From Mesorhizobium sp. INR15 (GTDB lineage: Bacteria; Pseudomonadota; Alphaproteobacteria; Rhizobiales; Rhizobiaceae): a stretch of DNA of 64,000 nt. The notes under the pieces are model-generated. The model worked only from the letters and a program-made list of their open reading frames with translations. It ran no database searches and was not told where the DNA came from. Numbering within the stretch: the first letter of the stretch is position 1; the number at the start of each line of letters is the position of its first letter. Both the position numbers and the translations under genes were made by a program. Below are positions 27,363-36,670 of this stretch, one piece after another. The DNA lies in the NCBI RefSeq assembly GCF_015500075.1, contig NZ_CP045496.1, forward strand, positions 2,800,001 through 2,864,000, in the 5' to 3' direction.

Positions 27363-27913
27363 TCGAGCTCAGCGGTGTCATCGTGCTTCTTTCCAAGGCC
27401 GGAATGCACATCGAGGCGCGATGGCTTCAAGGTGCCGAGGATGGCCTTGGCTCGGGTCACTTCTTCAGGCATTCCGTGAACTGACACCATGAAGCTGTCG
27501 GCCTTGATGGCACTGTCGTATTGGATGACGCTGTCCTTGGGCACACCGATGCTGTAAAGCGCGGCGCCAAGCGCGCTCACACCACCGACGACAATCGCGC
27601 TTTCCAGTGCGGCAATCCAGGCAGCGGCGATGTAGCCCACCGCGACAACGGGCCCGACCAGTGGCAGCGTTATGAACATGCCGCCCAGAAACAGACCCCA
27701 CAGTCCGCCCCAGAACGCGCCGCGTGTTCCCCAGAACGTGATGCGATCACCGGCATTGTAAAAGCCCACGACCTTCTCGTCGGTATGGTAGCCCTTGCCT
27801 ACGACGCTCAGGCTGCTGATCGCAAATCCAGCGGCGCTCAACTGTTTTACGGCCGATTCCGCCGCGTCGTGATCGGGAAATATGGCGATGGCTGCGTCGG
27901 TCATGGTCTTCAT
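27344..27913 (-). CDS. DUF1269/general-stress-17M-like membrane-associated protein
   Basis: The 189-residue protein starts at 27913 with GGAGATC upstream. It has an N-terminal ferredoxin-like region (AIAIFPDHDAAESAVKQLSAAGF) of the general stress protein 17M type, a central glycine-rich hydrophobic stretch (GAFWGGLWGLFLGGMFITLPLVGP and a second helix) and a C-terminal soluble part. These proteins accompany stress operons; the biochemical role is unknown. It is first in the operon with the VIT gene, and its promoter region carries a copy of the island element 155 bases upstream. Confidence 0.75.
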   Translation of the reverse strand: MKTMTDAAIAIFPDHDAAESAVKQLSAAGFAISSLSVVGKGYHTDEKVVGFYNAGDRITFWGTRGAFWGGLWGLFLGGMFITLPLVGPVVAVGYIAAAWIAALESAIVVGGVSALGAALYSIGVPKDSVIQYDSAIKADSFMVSVHGMPEEVTRAKAILGTLKPSRLDVHSGLGKKHDDTAELECLVLT

Positions 27914-28036
27914 TTTTGATCTCCTTCAGGTGGAAAGGCGTCGTCGTCCGGCGCCTGAGCCGCGAGGCTCGTTCGGCTTCGCGGCCGTCATGCAATGCTG
28001 CTTTTCTGGGCCGGTGGCGGCGGTCACGAAGACGCG

Positions 28037-28083
28037 ACATTAGGCGGGTTCGTCGCTGGAAAGCAGGTTCGGAAACTACTCAA
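28037..28083 (-). promoter_or_regulatory. Island promoter element for the DUF1269-VIT operon (copy 2)
   Basis: Minus-strand sequence TTGAGTAGTTTCCGAACCT, then 26 bases from CCGA to a -10-like TAATGT. It is back-to-back with copy 3 for the opposite operon; a hairpin CGTCAGGC...GCCTGACG (28100-28133) lies between them. Confidence 0.68.
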
Positions 28084-28143
28084 GAATCCGCTTCTCGCGC
28101 GTCAGGCATTACGCCCGTTTTGAGCGCCTGACGGCAGTGCCCC

Positions 28144-28190
28144 TAGGTAGTTTCCGATGCTTTCGCACCTGCGTTCTCAATAGCTACGGT
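28144..28190 (+). promoter_or_regulatory. Island promoter element for the SSADH-OhyA-Pnt-Adh run (copy 3)
   Basis: Plus-strand TAGGTAGTTTCCGATGCT followed, 27 bases after CCGA, by TACGGT as -10-like hexamer. The core ends 131 bases before the aldehyde dehydrogenase start. This is the only promoter-like element seen before the seven-gene run to 36511. Confidence 0.68.
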
Positions 28191-28288
28191 CCGCTCCGAC
28201 AAACAGCCTGGCTCGGATCGGTCATGATCGAACCTTGACCGTCTAGAGCGAAATCGCACGCCCCAAATGTTCGGAAAAGGATACGTCC

Positions 28289-29671
28289 ATGACCTATCAA
28301 AGCACCAACCCTTTCAATGGCAAGCTCGTCGAGGGCTTTGACGAAATCAACGCGGGAGAATACGAGACCAAGCTGGCAGCGGCCCAGACATGTTTCGAAA
28401 CCTGGCGCCACAAGAGCTACGCCGAACGGGCGGTGATCATCGCCAAGGCCTCCAAACTGCTCCACGATCAGGCCGACACGTTCGCCAAGATCATGACGTC
28501 GGAAATGGGCAAGCGGATTGGCGAGGCTCGCGGCGAGGTCGAGTTCAGTTCCAGGATTCTTGCTTACTACGCAGAGAATGCGGAGCGCTTCCTGGCCCCG
28601 GTCAAGCTCAATCCGACGGTCGGCGAAGCGCATATGGAGAGCAGCCCGATCGGGGTGATCTTCGGCGTCGAGCCCTGGAATTTCCCCTATTACCAACTGG
28701 CGCGGATCGCCGGGCCGCACCTGATGGCCGGCAATACACTGGTGGTGAAGCATGCCGGGATCGTGCCGCAATGCGCGCTGGCTTTCGAAAAGCTGTTGCT
28801 CGACGCGGGTGCGCCTGTCGGTCTCTACACCAACCTCTTCATCTCCCATCATCAGGCCGACAAGGTTGTCGATGACCCCCGCATCAAGGGTGTCTGCCTG
28901 ACCGGCAGCGTGGCGGCGGGTCAGAGCATTGCCGCGCGCGCCGGAAAGAACCTCAAGGTCTCATCCATGGAGCTCGGCGGCAGCGACGCCTTTATCGTGC
29001 TGGACGACGCCGACCTTGACCTGACTATCCCCTGGGCGGTCTGGGGCCGGATGTACAACACCGGCCAGACTTGCTGCGCGGCGAAGCGCTTCATCGTGGT
29101 AGACAGCATCGCCGACAAATTCATCGAACGGTTCCAGGCCGCGCTCGGAGCGCTCAAAGCGGGCGACCCGATGGACGAAAAGACGACGCTCGGTCCCTTG
29201 TCCAGCGAAGCGGCCCTGGTGCAACTGCTCAAGCAGGTGGAAACCGCCGTCGCCAATGGCGCCAAGCTGTTGATGGGCGGCAAGCGCGTCGATCGGGCTG
29301 GCTCCTACATGCAACCGTCGATTCTGACGGACATCAAGCCAGGCAATCCAGCCTTCCGCGACGAGTTCTTCGGTCCAGTGGCGCTGTTCTTCCGGGTCAA
29401 GGATGAGGATGCGGCCATTGCGCTCGCCAATGATTCCGACTTCGGTCTCGGCGGCTCGGTCTGGACCAAGGATGTCGCCCGCGGCAAGCGGATCGCCTCG
29501 AAGGTCGAGACAGGGATGATGTTCATCAACAACATCGACTGGTCCGACGCGGAGTTGCCCTTCGGCGGCATCAAGGACTCCGGCTATGGCCGCGAACTCG
29601 GCGACATGGGCATCCAGCAGTTCGTCAACAAGAAGCTGGTCCGCGTCGCGACGATGAAGGCCCCGGCCTAG
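28289..29671 (+). CDS. NAD(P)-dependent succinate-semialdehyde-type aldehyde dehydrogenase
   Basis: This 460-residue aldehyde dehydrogenase is similar in length and style to the Sad/YneI group of succinate-semialdehyde dehydrogenases: FGVEPWNFPYYQ, SSMELGGSDAFIV with Glu228, NTGQTCCAAKRF with catalytic Cys262, and ELPFGGIKDSGYGRELG at the end. It would oxidise succinate semialdehyde, or a related aldehyde, to the acid. Context with a glutamate/tyrosine-type decarboxylase in the same island fits a GABA branch, though no GABA transaminase is present here. The ATG at 28289 follows AAAGGA. First gene of the long plus-strand run. Confidence 0.85.
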   Translation: MTYQSTNPFNGKLVEGFDEINAGEYETKLAAAQTCFETWRHKSYAERAVIIAKASKLLHDQADTFAKIMTSEMGKRIGEARGEVEFSSRILAYYAENAERFLAPVKLNPTVGEAHMESSPIGVIFGVEPWNFPYYQLARIAGPHLMAGNTLVVKHAGIVPQCALAFEKLLLDAGAPVGLYTNLFISHHQADKVVDDPRIKGVCLTGSVAAGQSIAARAGKNLKVSSMELGGSDAFIVLDDADLDLTIPWAVWGRMYNTGQTCCAAKRFIVVDSIADKFIERFQAALGALKAGDPMDEKTTLGPLSSEAALVQLLKQVETAVANGAKLLMGGKRVDRAGSYMQPSILTDIKPGNPAFRDEFFGPVALFFRVKDEDAAIALANDSDFGLGGSVWTKDVARGKRIASKVETGMMFINNIDWSDAELPFGGIKDSGYGRELGDMGIQQFVNKKLVRVATMKAPA

Positions 29672-29730
29672 GCCCCAAGGGTTCACCACGGCCAAGCTTT
29701 TCTTCCAGTTCCAGATCGCGAGACGTCGAC

Positions 29731-31329
29731 ATGGCAAAGCAATCCGTGGCCGCAATGGCCGCAGCCAACAACAAAGCCCACCTCGTCGGAGGCGGGATCG
29801 GTTCGTTGGCTGCCGCGGCCTTCATGATCCGGGACGGGCATATCCCGGGTCACAAGATCTCGATCTACGAGGCGATGCCGATTTTGGGTGGCAGCCTCGA
29901 TGGCGGCGGCAATCCAAAGGAAGGCTACACGTTGCGTGGCGGCCGCATGCTGACGACCGACAACTACGAATGCACCTGGGATCTCTTCAAGACCATTCCC
30001 TCGCTGGCTTCTCCTGGCACAAGTGTCTTTGACGAAACCGTTGCGTTCAACGATCGGCACAAGTCGAATGCCATGGCGCGGCTGGTCGATCGCAATCGGC
30101 ACCGCATGGATGTGACATCCATGGGCTTCTCGATGGCTGACCGGCTCGAGCTGCTGAAAATCACCGAAGCCGACGAAGAGAAGCTTGGTACGAGCCCGAT
30201 CACCGACTGGCTTTCGCCGTCGTTTTTCAAGACGAACTTCTGGTTCATGTGGGCCACGACTTTCGCATTTCAGCCCTGGCACAGCGCAATCGAATTCAAG
30301 CGTTACCTGCATCGCTTCATGCTCGAGTTCACGCGCATCGAGACGCTCGCTGGCGTCAAACGCACCGTCTACAATCAATACGACTCCCTGGTGCGCCCTT
30401 TGCTTGGCTGGCTGGAAGGGCAGGGTGTCAATTTCATCACCAACTGCACCGTTACGGATATCGATCTCCGGACCGAGGGCGGAAGAATCACCGTCCAAGG
30501 TATCGCCTGCGAGCGCGCCGGTGCAGTTGAGACAATCCCTGTCGCGGACGGCGATCTGGTCTTCTTCCAGAACGGATCGATGACCGACGCATCGAGCTTT
30601 GGATCGATGTCGCATGCGCCGAAGGCGCTGACGAAAGCCGATAGCGGCGGTTGGCGCCTATGGGAGAAATTGGCCACTGGCCGTCCGGAGTTTGGCAATC
30701 CCGCAGCGTTCAACGCCAGCATACCGGAATCGTTCTGGGAGTCCTTCACCCTAACGCTCAAGGGTTCGCCATTCTTCGACAGGATGGAAGAATTCACTGG
30801 CAATGAAGCCGGAACGGGCGGACTGGTGACGCTGAAGGATTCGAACTGGCTGATGTCCATTGTTCTGGCGCATCAACCCCATTTTGCCGATCAGCCCGCG
30901 GGCGTTCAGGTGTTCTGGGGATACGGGCTCCATCCCGATCGCATCGGCAATTTCGTCGCCAAACCGATGAGCGAATGCAACGGCCGGGAGATCCTGCAGG
31001 AGCTTTGCGGACATCTGAATTTCGGCCTTGAAGCCGTTGGCTCGGCGAACTGCATTCCATGCCGGATGCCCTACATCACCAGCATGTTCATGCCCCGGGC
31101 ACACAGCGATCGTCCTTTGCCCGTTCCCAAAAATTCCAACAATCTGGCCTTCGTCAGCCAGTTCGTCGAAATCCCCGAGGATGTCGTCTTCACCGTGGAG
31201 TATTCGGTGCGGGCTGCTCAGATCGCCGTCTATCAATTGCTCAAGATAGACCGCGAGGTGCCGCCAATCCTGCATCACGACAAGTCGATCAAGGTCCAGC
31301 TCGCCGCGGCGATAAAGGCTTTCCGGTGA
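29731..31329 (+). CDS. ohyA: Oleate hydratase (myosin-cross-reactive-antigen family)
   Basis: The 532-residue FAD protein has the dinucleotide fold (AHLVGGGIGSLAAAAFMIRDG), EAMPILGGSLDGGG, the RGGRMLTTDNYECTWDLF block with the catalytic region residues of the family, FKTNFWFMWATTFAFQPWHSA, and the C-terminal PYITSMFMPRAHSDRP. It adds water to the cis-9 double bond of oleate to give 10-hydroxystearate, in the cytoplasm or at the membrane face. Role here may be detoxification or membrane-lipid adjustment under stress. It lies 59 bases after the dehydrogenase and 46 before pntAA. Confidence 0.9.
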   Translation: MAKQSVAAMAAANNKAHLVGGGIGSLAAAAFMIRDGHIPGHKISIYEAMPILGGSLDGGGNPKEGYTLRGGRMLTTDNYECTWDLFKTIPSLASPGTSVFDETVAFNDRHKSNAMARLVDRNRHRMDVTSMGFSMADRLELLKITEADEEKLGTSPITDWLSPSFFKTNFWFMWATTFAFQPWHSAIEFKRYLHRFMLEFTRIETLAGVKRTVYNQYDSLVRPLLGWLEGQGVNFITNCTVTDIDLRTEGGRITVQGIACERAGAVETIPVADGDLVFFQNGSMTDASSFGSMSHAPKALTKADSGGWRLWEKLATGRPEFGNPAAFNASIPESFWESFTLTLKGSPFFDRMEEFTGNEAGTGGLVTLKDSNWLMSIVLAHQPHFADQPAGVQVFWGYGLHPDRIGNFVAKPMSECNGREILQELCGHLNFGLEAVGSANCIPCRMPYITSMFMPRAHSDRPLPVPKNSNNLAFVSQFVEIPEDVVFTVEYSVRAAQIAVYQLLKIDREVPPILHHDKSIKVQLAAAIKAFR

Positions 31330-31375
31330 ACGGAATCCGCGGATCCCTGGCACTCGCTAGACATTGGAGGGCGCG

Positions 31376-32557
31376 ATGTACGTCAATGTTGCCGTTCTGA
31401 AAGAGACGCAGCCGCATGAACGGCGTGTGGCTATGGTGCCATCGGTCGTGCCCAAGCTGGTCAAGCTGGGCGGAAAGCTGCACATGCAGAAAGGGGCAGG
31501 GGACGCCATCAAGCTGGCGGACTCGGCCTTCAGGGATGTCGTATTCATCCCCGATCGCAAAAAGCTGGTTGCCGACGCCGATGTGGTTCTCGCGGTCCAG
31601 CCGCCCGCGCTGGATGTGGTCGATGCCATGAAGCCGGGTGCGATCCTGATCTCGTTCATCTACGCCGACAAGGAGCCGGCATTGGTGGAACGCCTTTTGG
31701 ACAGGAAGATCACCTGCTTTGCCATGGAAAAGCTGCCGCGCATAACACGGGCGCAATCAATGGACGCGTTGTCGAGCCAGTCCGCGCTCGCCGGATATTA
31801 TGCCGTGCAACTCGGCGCCACGCATCTTGGCCGGATCCTTCCGAAGCTCACGACGGCCGCTGGTGCAGTTGGTCCCGCCAAGGTTCTGGTCATGGGGCTT
31901 GGCGTCGCTGGCCTGGAGGCACTGGCTACCGCCCATCGCCTGGGCGCGGTGACCGAGGGTTATGATGTGCGTCCGGAAACCCAGGAACAGGCCTTGTCGC
32001 TTGGCGCGACCTTCGTTGAGACGGGCGTCGATGCGAGAGGCAAGGGCGGCTACGCCCGCGAACTGACGGCCGAGGAAAAGACCAAGGTTGCCAGCGTGCT
32101 GACCGCGCATATTCAGGCCGCGGACCTTATCATCACCACCGCGGCCATTCCTGGACGGCCGTCACCCAAGCTCATCAGCAAGGCGCAGGTCGCCGGCATG
32201 AAGGCCGGCGCGGTCATTGTCGATCTGTCCGCGGAAGGCGGCGGCAATTGCGAAGATACGCGCCCCGGTGAAACGGCGCAGATCGGCTTGGTGACTATCG
32301 TCGCGCCACTGAACGTGCCGTCATTGCTCGGCGAAGACGCCAGCCGGCTCTATGCCAGCAACCAGTACAATCTGCTCGCGCTGATGATGAAGGACAACAT
32401 CATCACGATCGACTGGGACGACGAGATCCTCGCCGGGACGGTGCTCACACATGACGGCGCGATAAAGAACCAGGCGGCCAAGCCACATGCGGAAACCATC
32501 GCGCCCCCCGGCATGGGCAAGGACCGCAATTCCGTGCCGGCCGCGAAAGTGGCCTGA
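31376..32557 (+). CDS. pntAA: NAD(P) transhydrogenase subunit alpha part 1 (NAD-binding domain I)
   Basis: I chose ATG 31376, preceded by GGAGGG; the TTG at 31364 overlaps that site. The 393-residue product begins VNVAVLKETQPHERRVAMVP and carries the NAD-binding GLGVAGLEALATAHRLGA and the mobile-loop region YARELTAEEK of domain I. The split into three genes (alpha-1, alpha-2, beta) is the usual alphaproteobacterial form. With the next two products it makes the proton-translocating transhydrogenase that interconverts NADH and NADPH. Confidence 0.92.
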   Translation: MYVNVAVLKETQPHERRVAMVPSVVPKLVKLGGKLHMQKGAGDAIKLADSAFRDVVFIPDRKKLVADADVVLAVQPPALDVVDAMKPGAILISFIYADKEPALVERLLDRKITCFAMEKLPRITRAQSMDALSSQSALAGYYAVQLGATHLGRILPKLTTAAGAVGPAKVLVMGLGVAGLEALATAHRLGAVTEGYDVRPETQEQALSLGATFVETGVDARGKGGYARELTAEEKTKVASVLTAHIQAADLIITTAAIPGRPSPKLISKAQVAGMKAGAVIVDLSAEGGGNCEDTRPGETAQIGLVTIVAPLNVPSLLGEDASRLYASNQYNLLALMMKDNIITIDWDDEILAGTVLTHDGAIKNQAAKPHAETIAPPGMGKDRNSVPAAKVA

Positions 32558-32573
32558 GCCACAGGAGAACACC

Positions 32574-32927
32574 ATGGATTTCTCGATCTCGATCAGCGGG
32601 TTTGTCGCGCTCTACATCTTCATGCTCGCGGGCTTCGCCGGCTGGGTCATTATCGGCCATGTTCCGGCGATCCTGCACACGCCGCTGATGTCCGGCTCCA
32701 ACTTCGTTCACGGCATCGTCGTGGTCGGCGGGATTTTTGCGCTGCTCAATGCGAGTACGACGCTGGAACAGGCAATAGGGTTCTTTGCCGTGCTGCTTGG
32801 TGCCGGCAACGCCGCGGGTGGCTACGCGGTTACCGATCGCATGCTCGCGATGTTCCAGACCAGCGAACATCAGCCTGCGCACGCAAAATCCGGCCGCGCC
32901 AAGGCCCTTCACCCGAAGAAGGGCTGA
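32574..32927 (+). CDS. pntAB: NAD(P) transhydrogenase subunit alpha part 2 (membrane)
   Basis: The 117-residue protein has membrane helices from FVALYIFMLAGFAGWVIIG, NFVHGIVVVGGIFALL and AIGFFAVLLGAGNAAGGYAV, then the DRML motif and a polar tail. It forms part of the proton channel. It begins 16 bases after pntAA and ends 9 bases before pntB, so it is translated as part of the same operon. Start ATG at 32574 follows AGGAGAACACC. Confidence 0.92.
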   Translation: MDFSISISGFVALYIFMLAGFAGWVIIGHVPAILHTPLMSGSNFVHGIVVVGGIFALLNASTTLEQAIGFFAVLLGAGNAAGGYAVTDRMLAMFQTSEHQPAHAKSGRAKALHPKKG

Positions 32928-32936
32928 GGAACCGCC

Positions 32937-34388
32937 ATGCTCACCATCATCCCGCAACTCCTGATCGGGGCTGCCGATCTAGCGGCTGCTTTCCTGTTCC
33001 TCTACGGCCTCAAGCGAATGTCGTCGCCCGTGACGGCGCCCTCGGGCATATTCGTCGCCGGGCTTGGCATGGTCGTCGCGATCCTCGCCAGCTTTCTCTA
33101 CGCGTTCGATGTTACAACGGAAGCGAGGCCCTTCCTCGCGACCAATATCGGGCTTGCTTTTGTCGCACTCGTTGTCGGCGGAGGCGCTGCCTGGTGGAGC
33201 GGTCGGAAGGTCGCGATGACCGCCATGCCCCAGATGGTGGCCCTTTACAACGGCATGGGCGGCGGCGCGGCCGGTGCTATCGCGGCCGTGGAACTGTTCG
33301 GCGGTAAATCCCAGGGCGCTACCCAGCTCATCGTCACCCTGGCAGGCGCGCTGATCGGCGCCGTGTCTCTGTCCGGATCGCTGATCGCCTGGGGCAAGCT
33401 CGATGGTGTGATCAACAAGCCGCTTCGGTTCAAAGGGCAGCAACTGGTCAATGGACTTGTGTTCATGGCCACTCTTGTCGTCGGGGGCTATCTTGTCTTT
33501 GCCGTTGAGGCAGGCGCGGCGCCGTTGATTGCGACGCCCGATCTGATCTATCTCTTCTTCGCCCTGGCGCTTGTCTTCGGCATCCTCATGACCCTGCCGA
33601 TCGGCGGGGCCGACATGCCAGTGGTGATATCCGTCTACAACGCCTTCACCGGCCTCGCGGTCGGCCTGGAAGGTTTCGTTTTGCAGAACCCGGCCCTGAT
33701 GATCGCCGGCATGGTGGTCGGCGCCGCTGGCCTGCTGCTGACCCTGCTCATGGCCAAGGCCATGAATCGCTCGGTGAGCAACATCCTGTTCACGAACTTC
33801 GGTGCCGTCACCAAGCAGAAGCAGGGTGATATCAAGGGCAGCCTCAAGCCTGCCGCAGCCGGTGATGCCGGCATCTTCATGCGCTACGTGAAGGAGGTCA
33901 TCATCGTGCCGGGCTATGGTCTCGCGGTCGCGCAGGGCCAGCAGAAGCTCTACGAGTTCGTCAAGCTGCTGCAGTCGGCAGATGTCACGGTCAAGTTCGC
34001 CATTCATCGGGTGGCTGGCCGGATGCCAGGTCAGATGGACGTCTTGCTTGCCGAAGCCGGCGTGCCCTACGACCTCATCTTCCAGCTCGATGACATCAAC
34101 GACGAGTTCGCCAACGCCGATGTCGCCCTCGTCATCGGCGCCAACGATGTGGTGAACCCAGCGGCTCGCACGGACAAATCCTCGCCGATCTTCGGCATGC
34201 CTATCCTAAACGCCGACAAGGCCAAGAAGGTTTTCGTCGTGAAGCGCGGCGAGGGCAAAGGCTACGCTGGCATCCAGAACGCGCCCTTTTACGGCGACAA
34301 CTGCGACATGGTCTACGGCGACGCCCAGGCCGTGCTCATCAAGATGATCGAGGCCGTGCGTAGCCTTGGATTGTCAGCCGCTGCTTGA
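32937..34388 (+). CDS. pntB: NAD(P) transhydrogenase subunit beta
   Basis: The 483-residue protein has about nine membrane helices in the first 290 residues (including MPQMVALYNGMGGGAAGAIA and GGADMPVVISVYNAFTG) and a C-terminal NADP-binding domain III with VPGYGLAVAQGQQKLYEF, HRVAGRMPGQMDVLLAEA, VIGANDVVNPAA and KRGEGKGYAGIQN. All hallmark NADP contacts look intact. Presence in a stress island suggests redox balancing when respiration is limited. Confidence 0.93.
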   Translation: MLTIIPQLLIGAADLAAAFLFLYGLKRMSSPVTAPSGIFVAGLGMVVAILASFLYAFDVTTEARPFLATNIGLAFVALVVGGGAAWWSGRKVAMTAMPQMVALYNGMGGGAAGAIAAVELFGGKSQGATQLIVTLAGALIGAVSLSGSLIAWGKLDGVINKPLRFKGQQLVNGLVFMATLVVGGYLVFAVEAGAAPLIATPDLIYLFFALALVFGILMTLPIGGADMPVVISVYNAFTGLAVGLEGFVLQNPALMIAGMVVGAAGLLLTLLMAKAMNRSVSNILFTNFGAVTKQKQGDIKGSLKPAAAGDAGIFMRYVKEVIIVPGYGLAVAQGQQKLYEFVKLLQSADVTVKFAIHRVAGRMPGQMDVLLAEAGVPYDLIFQLDDINDEFANADVALVIGANDVVNPAARTDKSSPIFGMPILNADKAKKVFVVKRGEGKGYAGIQNAPFYGDNCDMVYGDAQAVLIKMIEAVRSLGLSAAA

Positions 34389-34439
34389 CGCCGGCTCCTG
34401 AACAGCCGGCACCAGACTCAAAAAGAAAAGGATCTCCCC

Positions 34440-35468
34440 ATGGCATCCAAGATGCACGCCGCGGTCGTTACAGGTTTCGGAAAGCCACTTGAGTTCCGGG
34501 AGTGGGATATACCCACTCCCGGCGCGGGCCAGATATTGGTGAAGACAGAAGCCTGTGGCGTCTGCCACACCGATCTCCATGCAGCGCGCGGCGACTGGCC
34601 CTTGAAGCCGACGCCCCCCTTCATTCCCGGCCATGAGGGCATCGGCCGGGTTACCGCCGTTGGCGCCGGCGCCACCATCGTCAAGGAGGGCGACCGGGTA
34701 GGGGTGCCATGGCTATACTCCGCCTGTGGCCATTGCGAACATTGCCTGGCTGCGTGGGAGACGGTGTGCGGCGAGGCGCAGTTCGGCGGCTATACGAAGA
34801 ACGGCGGTTTTGCCGAGTACATTCTCGCGGACCCCAACTATGTCGCCCATATCCCCAATGGCCTGACGCCGCGCGAGGCGGCGCCGCTGATCTGCGCCGG
34901 CATCACGACCTACAAGGGGATCAAGGTGGCCGATGTCCGGCCTGGCGAGTGGATGGCCATCTCGGGTGCCGGCGGCCTCGGCCATCTGGCGATCCAATAT
35001 GCCAAGGCGATGGGGCTTCAGGTCTGTGCCATCGATATCGACGACGGCAAGCTGGCGCTCGCCAAGAGCCTCGGCGCCGATCTCGTGGTCAATGCCAAAT
35101 CCCCTGACGCGGTGGAGGCCGTGAGAAAAGGCACCGGAGGCGGCGCGCATGGCGTGCTGATCACCGCGCCTTCGCTTGGCGCCTTCAAACAGGGTATCGC
35201 CATGGCCCGCAAGCGCGGCACCTGCGTGCTGGTCGGCCTGCCGCCCGGCGAATTTCCGGTGCCTCTGTTCGACATGGTGGCCAATTGCATCACCATTCGT
35301 GGCTCGTTCGTCGGCACACGCGAGGACATGGCGGAGACGCTTGCATTCGCCGCCGACGGCAAGATCAAGGCCGACATCGAGATGCAGCCTCTGTCCGCCA
35401 TCAATGCCGTTTTCGATCGGCTGGAGCACGGCAAGGTGGCAGGCCGGATCGTCCTCGACTTCGCCTAG
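34440..35468 (+). CDS. adhP: Zinc-dependent alcohol dehydrogenase, AdhP/AdhA type
   Basis: The 342-residue MDR enzyme has catalytic zinc ligands in CGVCHTDLHAARG and PGHEGIGRV, the structural zinc cluster SACGHCEHCLAAWETVC, GYTKNGGFAEY, and the Rossmann motif GAGGLGHLAIQYAKAMG with an acidic IDIDDGK that favours NAD. It interconverts alcohols (ethanol) and aldehydes and would regenerate NAD. ATG 34440 follows AAGGATCTCCCC. Confidence 0.9.
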   Translation: MASKMHAAVVTGFGKPLEFREWDIPTPGAGQILVKTEACGVCHTDLHAARGDWPLKPTPPFIPGHEGIGRVTAVGAGATIVKEGDRVGVPWLYSACGHCEHCLAAWETVCGEAQFGGYTKNGGFAEYILADPNYVAHIPNGLTPREAAPLICAGITTYKGIKVADVRPGEWMAISGAGGLGHLAIQYAKAMGLQVCAIDIDDGKLALAKSLGADLVVNAKSPDAVEAVRKGTGGGAHGVLITAPSLGAFKQGIAMARKRGTCVLVGLPPGEFPVPLFDMVANCITIRGSFVGTREDMAETLAFAADGKIKADIEMQPLSAINAVFDRLEHGKVAGRIVLDFA

Positions 35469-35527
35469 AACGGAACCGACGACATTCGACCATATCCGTC
35501 AGGATTGGCCGGAGATGGAGAACAGCC

Positions 35528-36511
35528 ATGCAGGCGATGGTTCTGAATCGGCTAAAATCCCCTCTTGCATGGATGGAGTTGCCTGACAGGCAACCGGGGC
35601 CGGGCGAGATAAGGATTCAGATTACCGCTTGCGGGGTCTGCCGTACCGATCTGCATGTCGTCGACGGTGAACTGCCCAACCCGGTGTTGCCGGTCATTCC
35701 CGGTCACGAGATCGTCGGCCGGGTCGACGCGATCGGCCCTGGCGTTGTCGGCCTGGTGGACGGCGAACGCGTGGGCGTCCCCTGGCTGGGCCGCACCTGC
35801 GGCGCCTGTTCCTATTGCTTGAGCAACCGGGAAAACCTTTGCGATCATCCGCTGTTTACGGGCTACACGCGAGACGGCGGATTTGCCACCGCAGCCATTG
35901 CCGACGCTCGATTTGCATTTCCCCTCGGCGAAGCCGGTGACGACGCGTCGTTGGCGCCGCTGCTTTGCGCAGGCTTGATCGGTTGGCGGTCCCTGTCGAT
36001 TGCCGGCGCCGGCAAGCGGCTTGGGCTCTTCGGCTTCGGGGCCGCCGCCCACATCGTTGCGCAGGTCGCGAAATGGCAAGGGCACGAGGTCTACGCCTTC
36101 ACCAGGCAAGGCGATCTGGCGACGCAGGCGTTCGCGCGCGAGATCGGTGCCGTCTGGGCGGCAGGCTCCGGCGACACGCCGCCCGAACCGCTTGATGCGG
36201 CCATCATCTTCGCGCCTGCGGGCGAACTGGTGCCGATCGCCTTGAAGGCGGTCCGCAAGGGCGGGCGCGTCGTTTGCGCGGGCATTCACATGAGCGACAT
36301 CCCCAGCTTCCCATACAGTCTTCTCTGGGAGGAAAGGCAGCTTGTCTCGGTTGCCAATCTGACACGGCAGGACGGTATCGACTTCCTCGCGCTCGCCCCG
36401 AAAATCGGCATCGTCACCAGGACAACCCGATATCCCCTGCCGCAAGCCAACGAAGCCCTGGACGACCTGCGCGCCGGGCGGTTCGAAGGTGCTGCGGTTC
36501 TCGTGCCTTGA
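35528..36511 (+). CDS. Zinc-binding alcohol dehydrogenase family protein
   Basis: From ATG 35528 (GGAGA upstream) the 327-residue protein shows CGVCRTDLHVVDGELP, IPGHEIVGRVDAIGPGV, the structural zinc cluster CGACSYCLSNRENLC and the cofactor fold LGLFGFGAAAHIVAQVAKW. Fingerprint GFGAAAH, in place of GxGGLG, marks it as the AdhA-like subgroup that is separate from the upstream AdhP. Probable aldehyde/alcohol interconversion. Last gene of the seven-gene run. Confidence 0.87.
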   Translation: MQAMVLNRLKSPLAWMELPDRQPGPGEIRIQITACGVCRTDLHVVDGELPNPVLPVIPGHEIVGRVDAIGPGVVGLVDGERVGVPWLGRTCGACSYCLSNRENLCDHPLFTGYTRDGGFATAAIADARFAFPLGEAGDDASLAPLLCAGLIGWRSLSIAGAGKRLGLFGFGAAAHIVAQVAKWQGHEVYAFTRQGDLATQAFAREIGAVWAAGSGDTPPEPLDAAIIFAPAGELVPIALKAVRKGGRVVCAGIHMSDIPSFPYSLLWEERQLVSVANLTRQDGIDFLALAPKIGIVTRTTRYPLPQANEALDDLRAGRFEGAAVLVP

Positions 36512-36539
36512 CCTGCCAGGGTCACGATGCGGACTCGGC

Positions 36540-36586
36540 CTGAGTATATTCCGAACCTCCACCGCGCCAACCACGTCAGCTAGGAT
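36540..36586 (+). promoter_or_regulatory. Island promoter element for cytochrome c-HPF-Xfp-AckA (copy 4, divergent)
   Basis: CTGAGTATATTCCGAACCT deviates at two core positions (TATATTCC for TAGTTTCC) but keeps the flanks and the spacing: a -10-like TAGGAT begins 26 bases after CCGA. The core ends 116 bases before the cytochrome c start. Confidence 0.5.
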
Positions 36587-36670
36587 TTGCTCGTCACACC
36601 TCGTTGGTTCCTCGCGCCCAAATGCGGGAATCGAGACGCTGGTGCTTTCGATAATGGGATGGACGCTGTG

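Noticed and set aside
32979..34007. 342-codon minus-strand frame
   Set aside because: Antisense of pntB; composition typical of GC-rich shadow frames.
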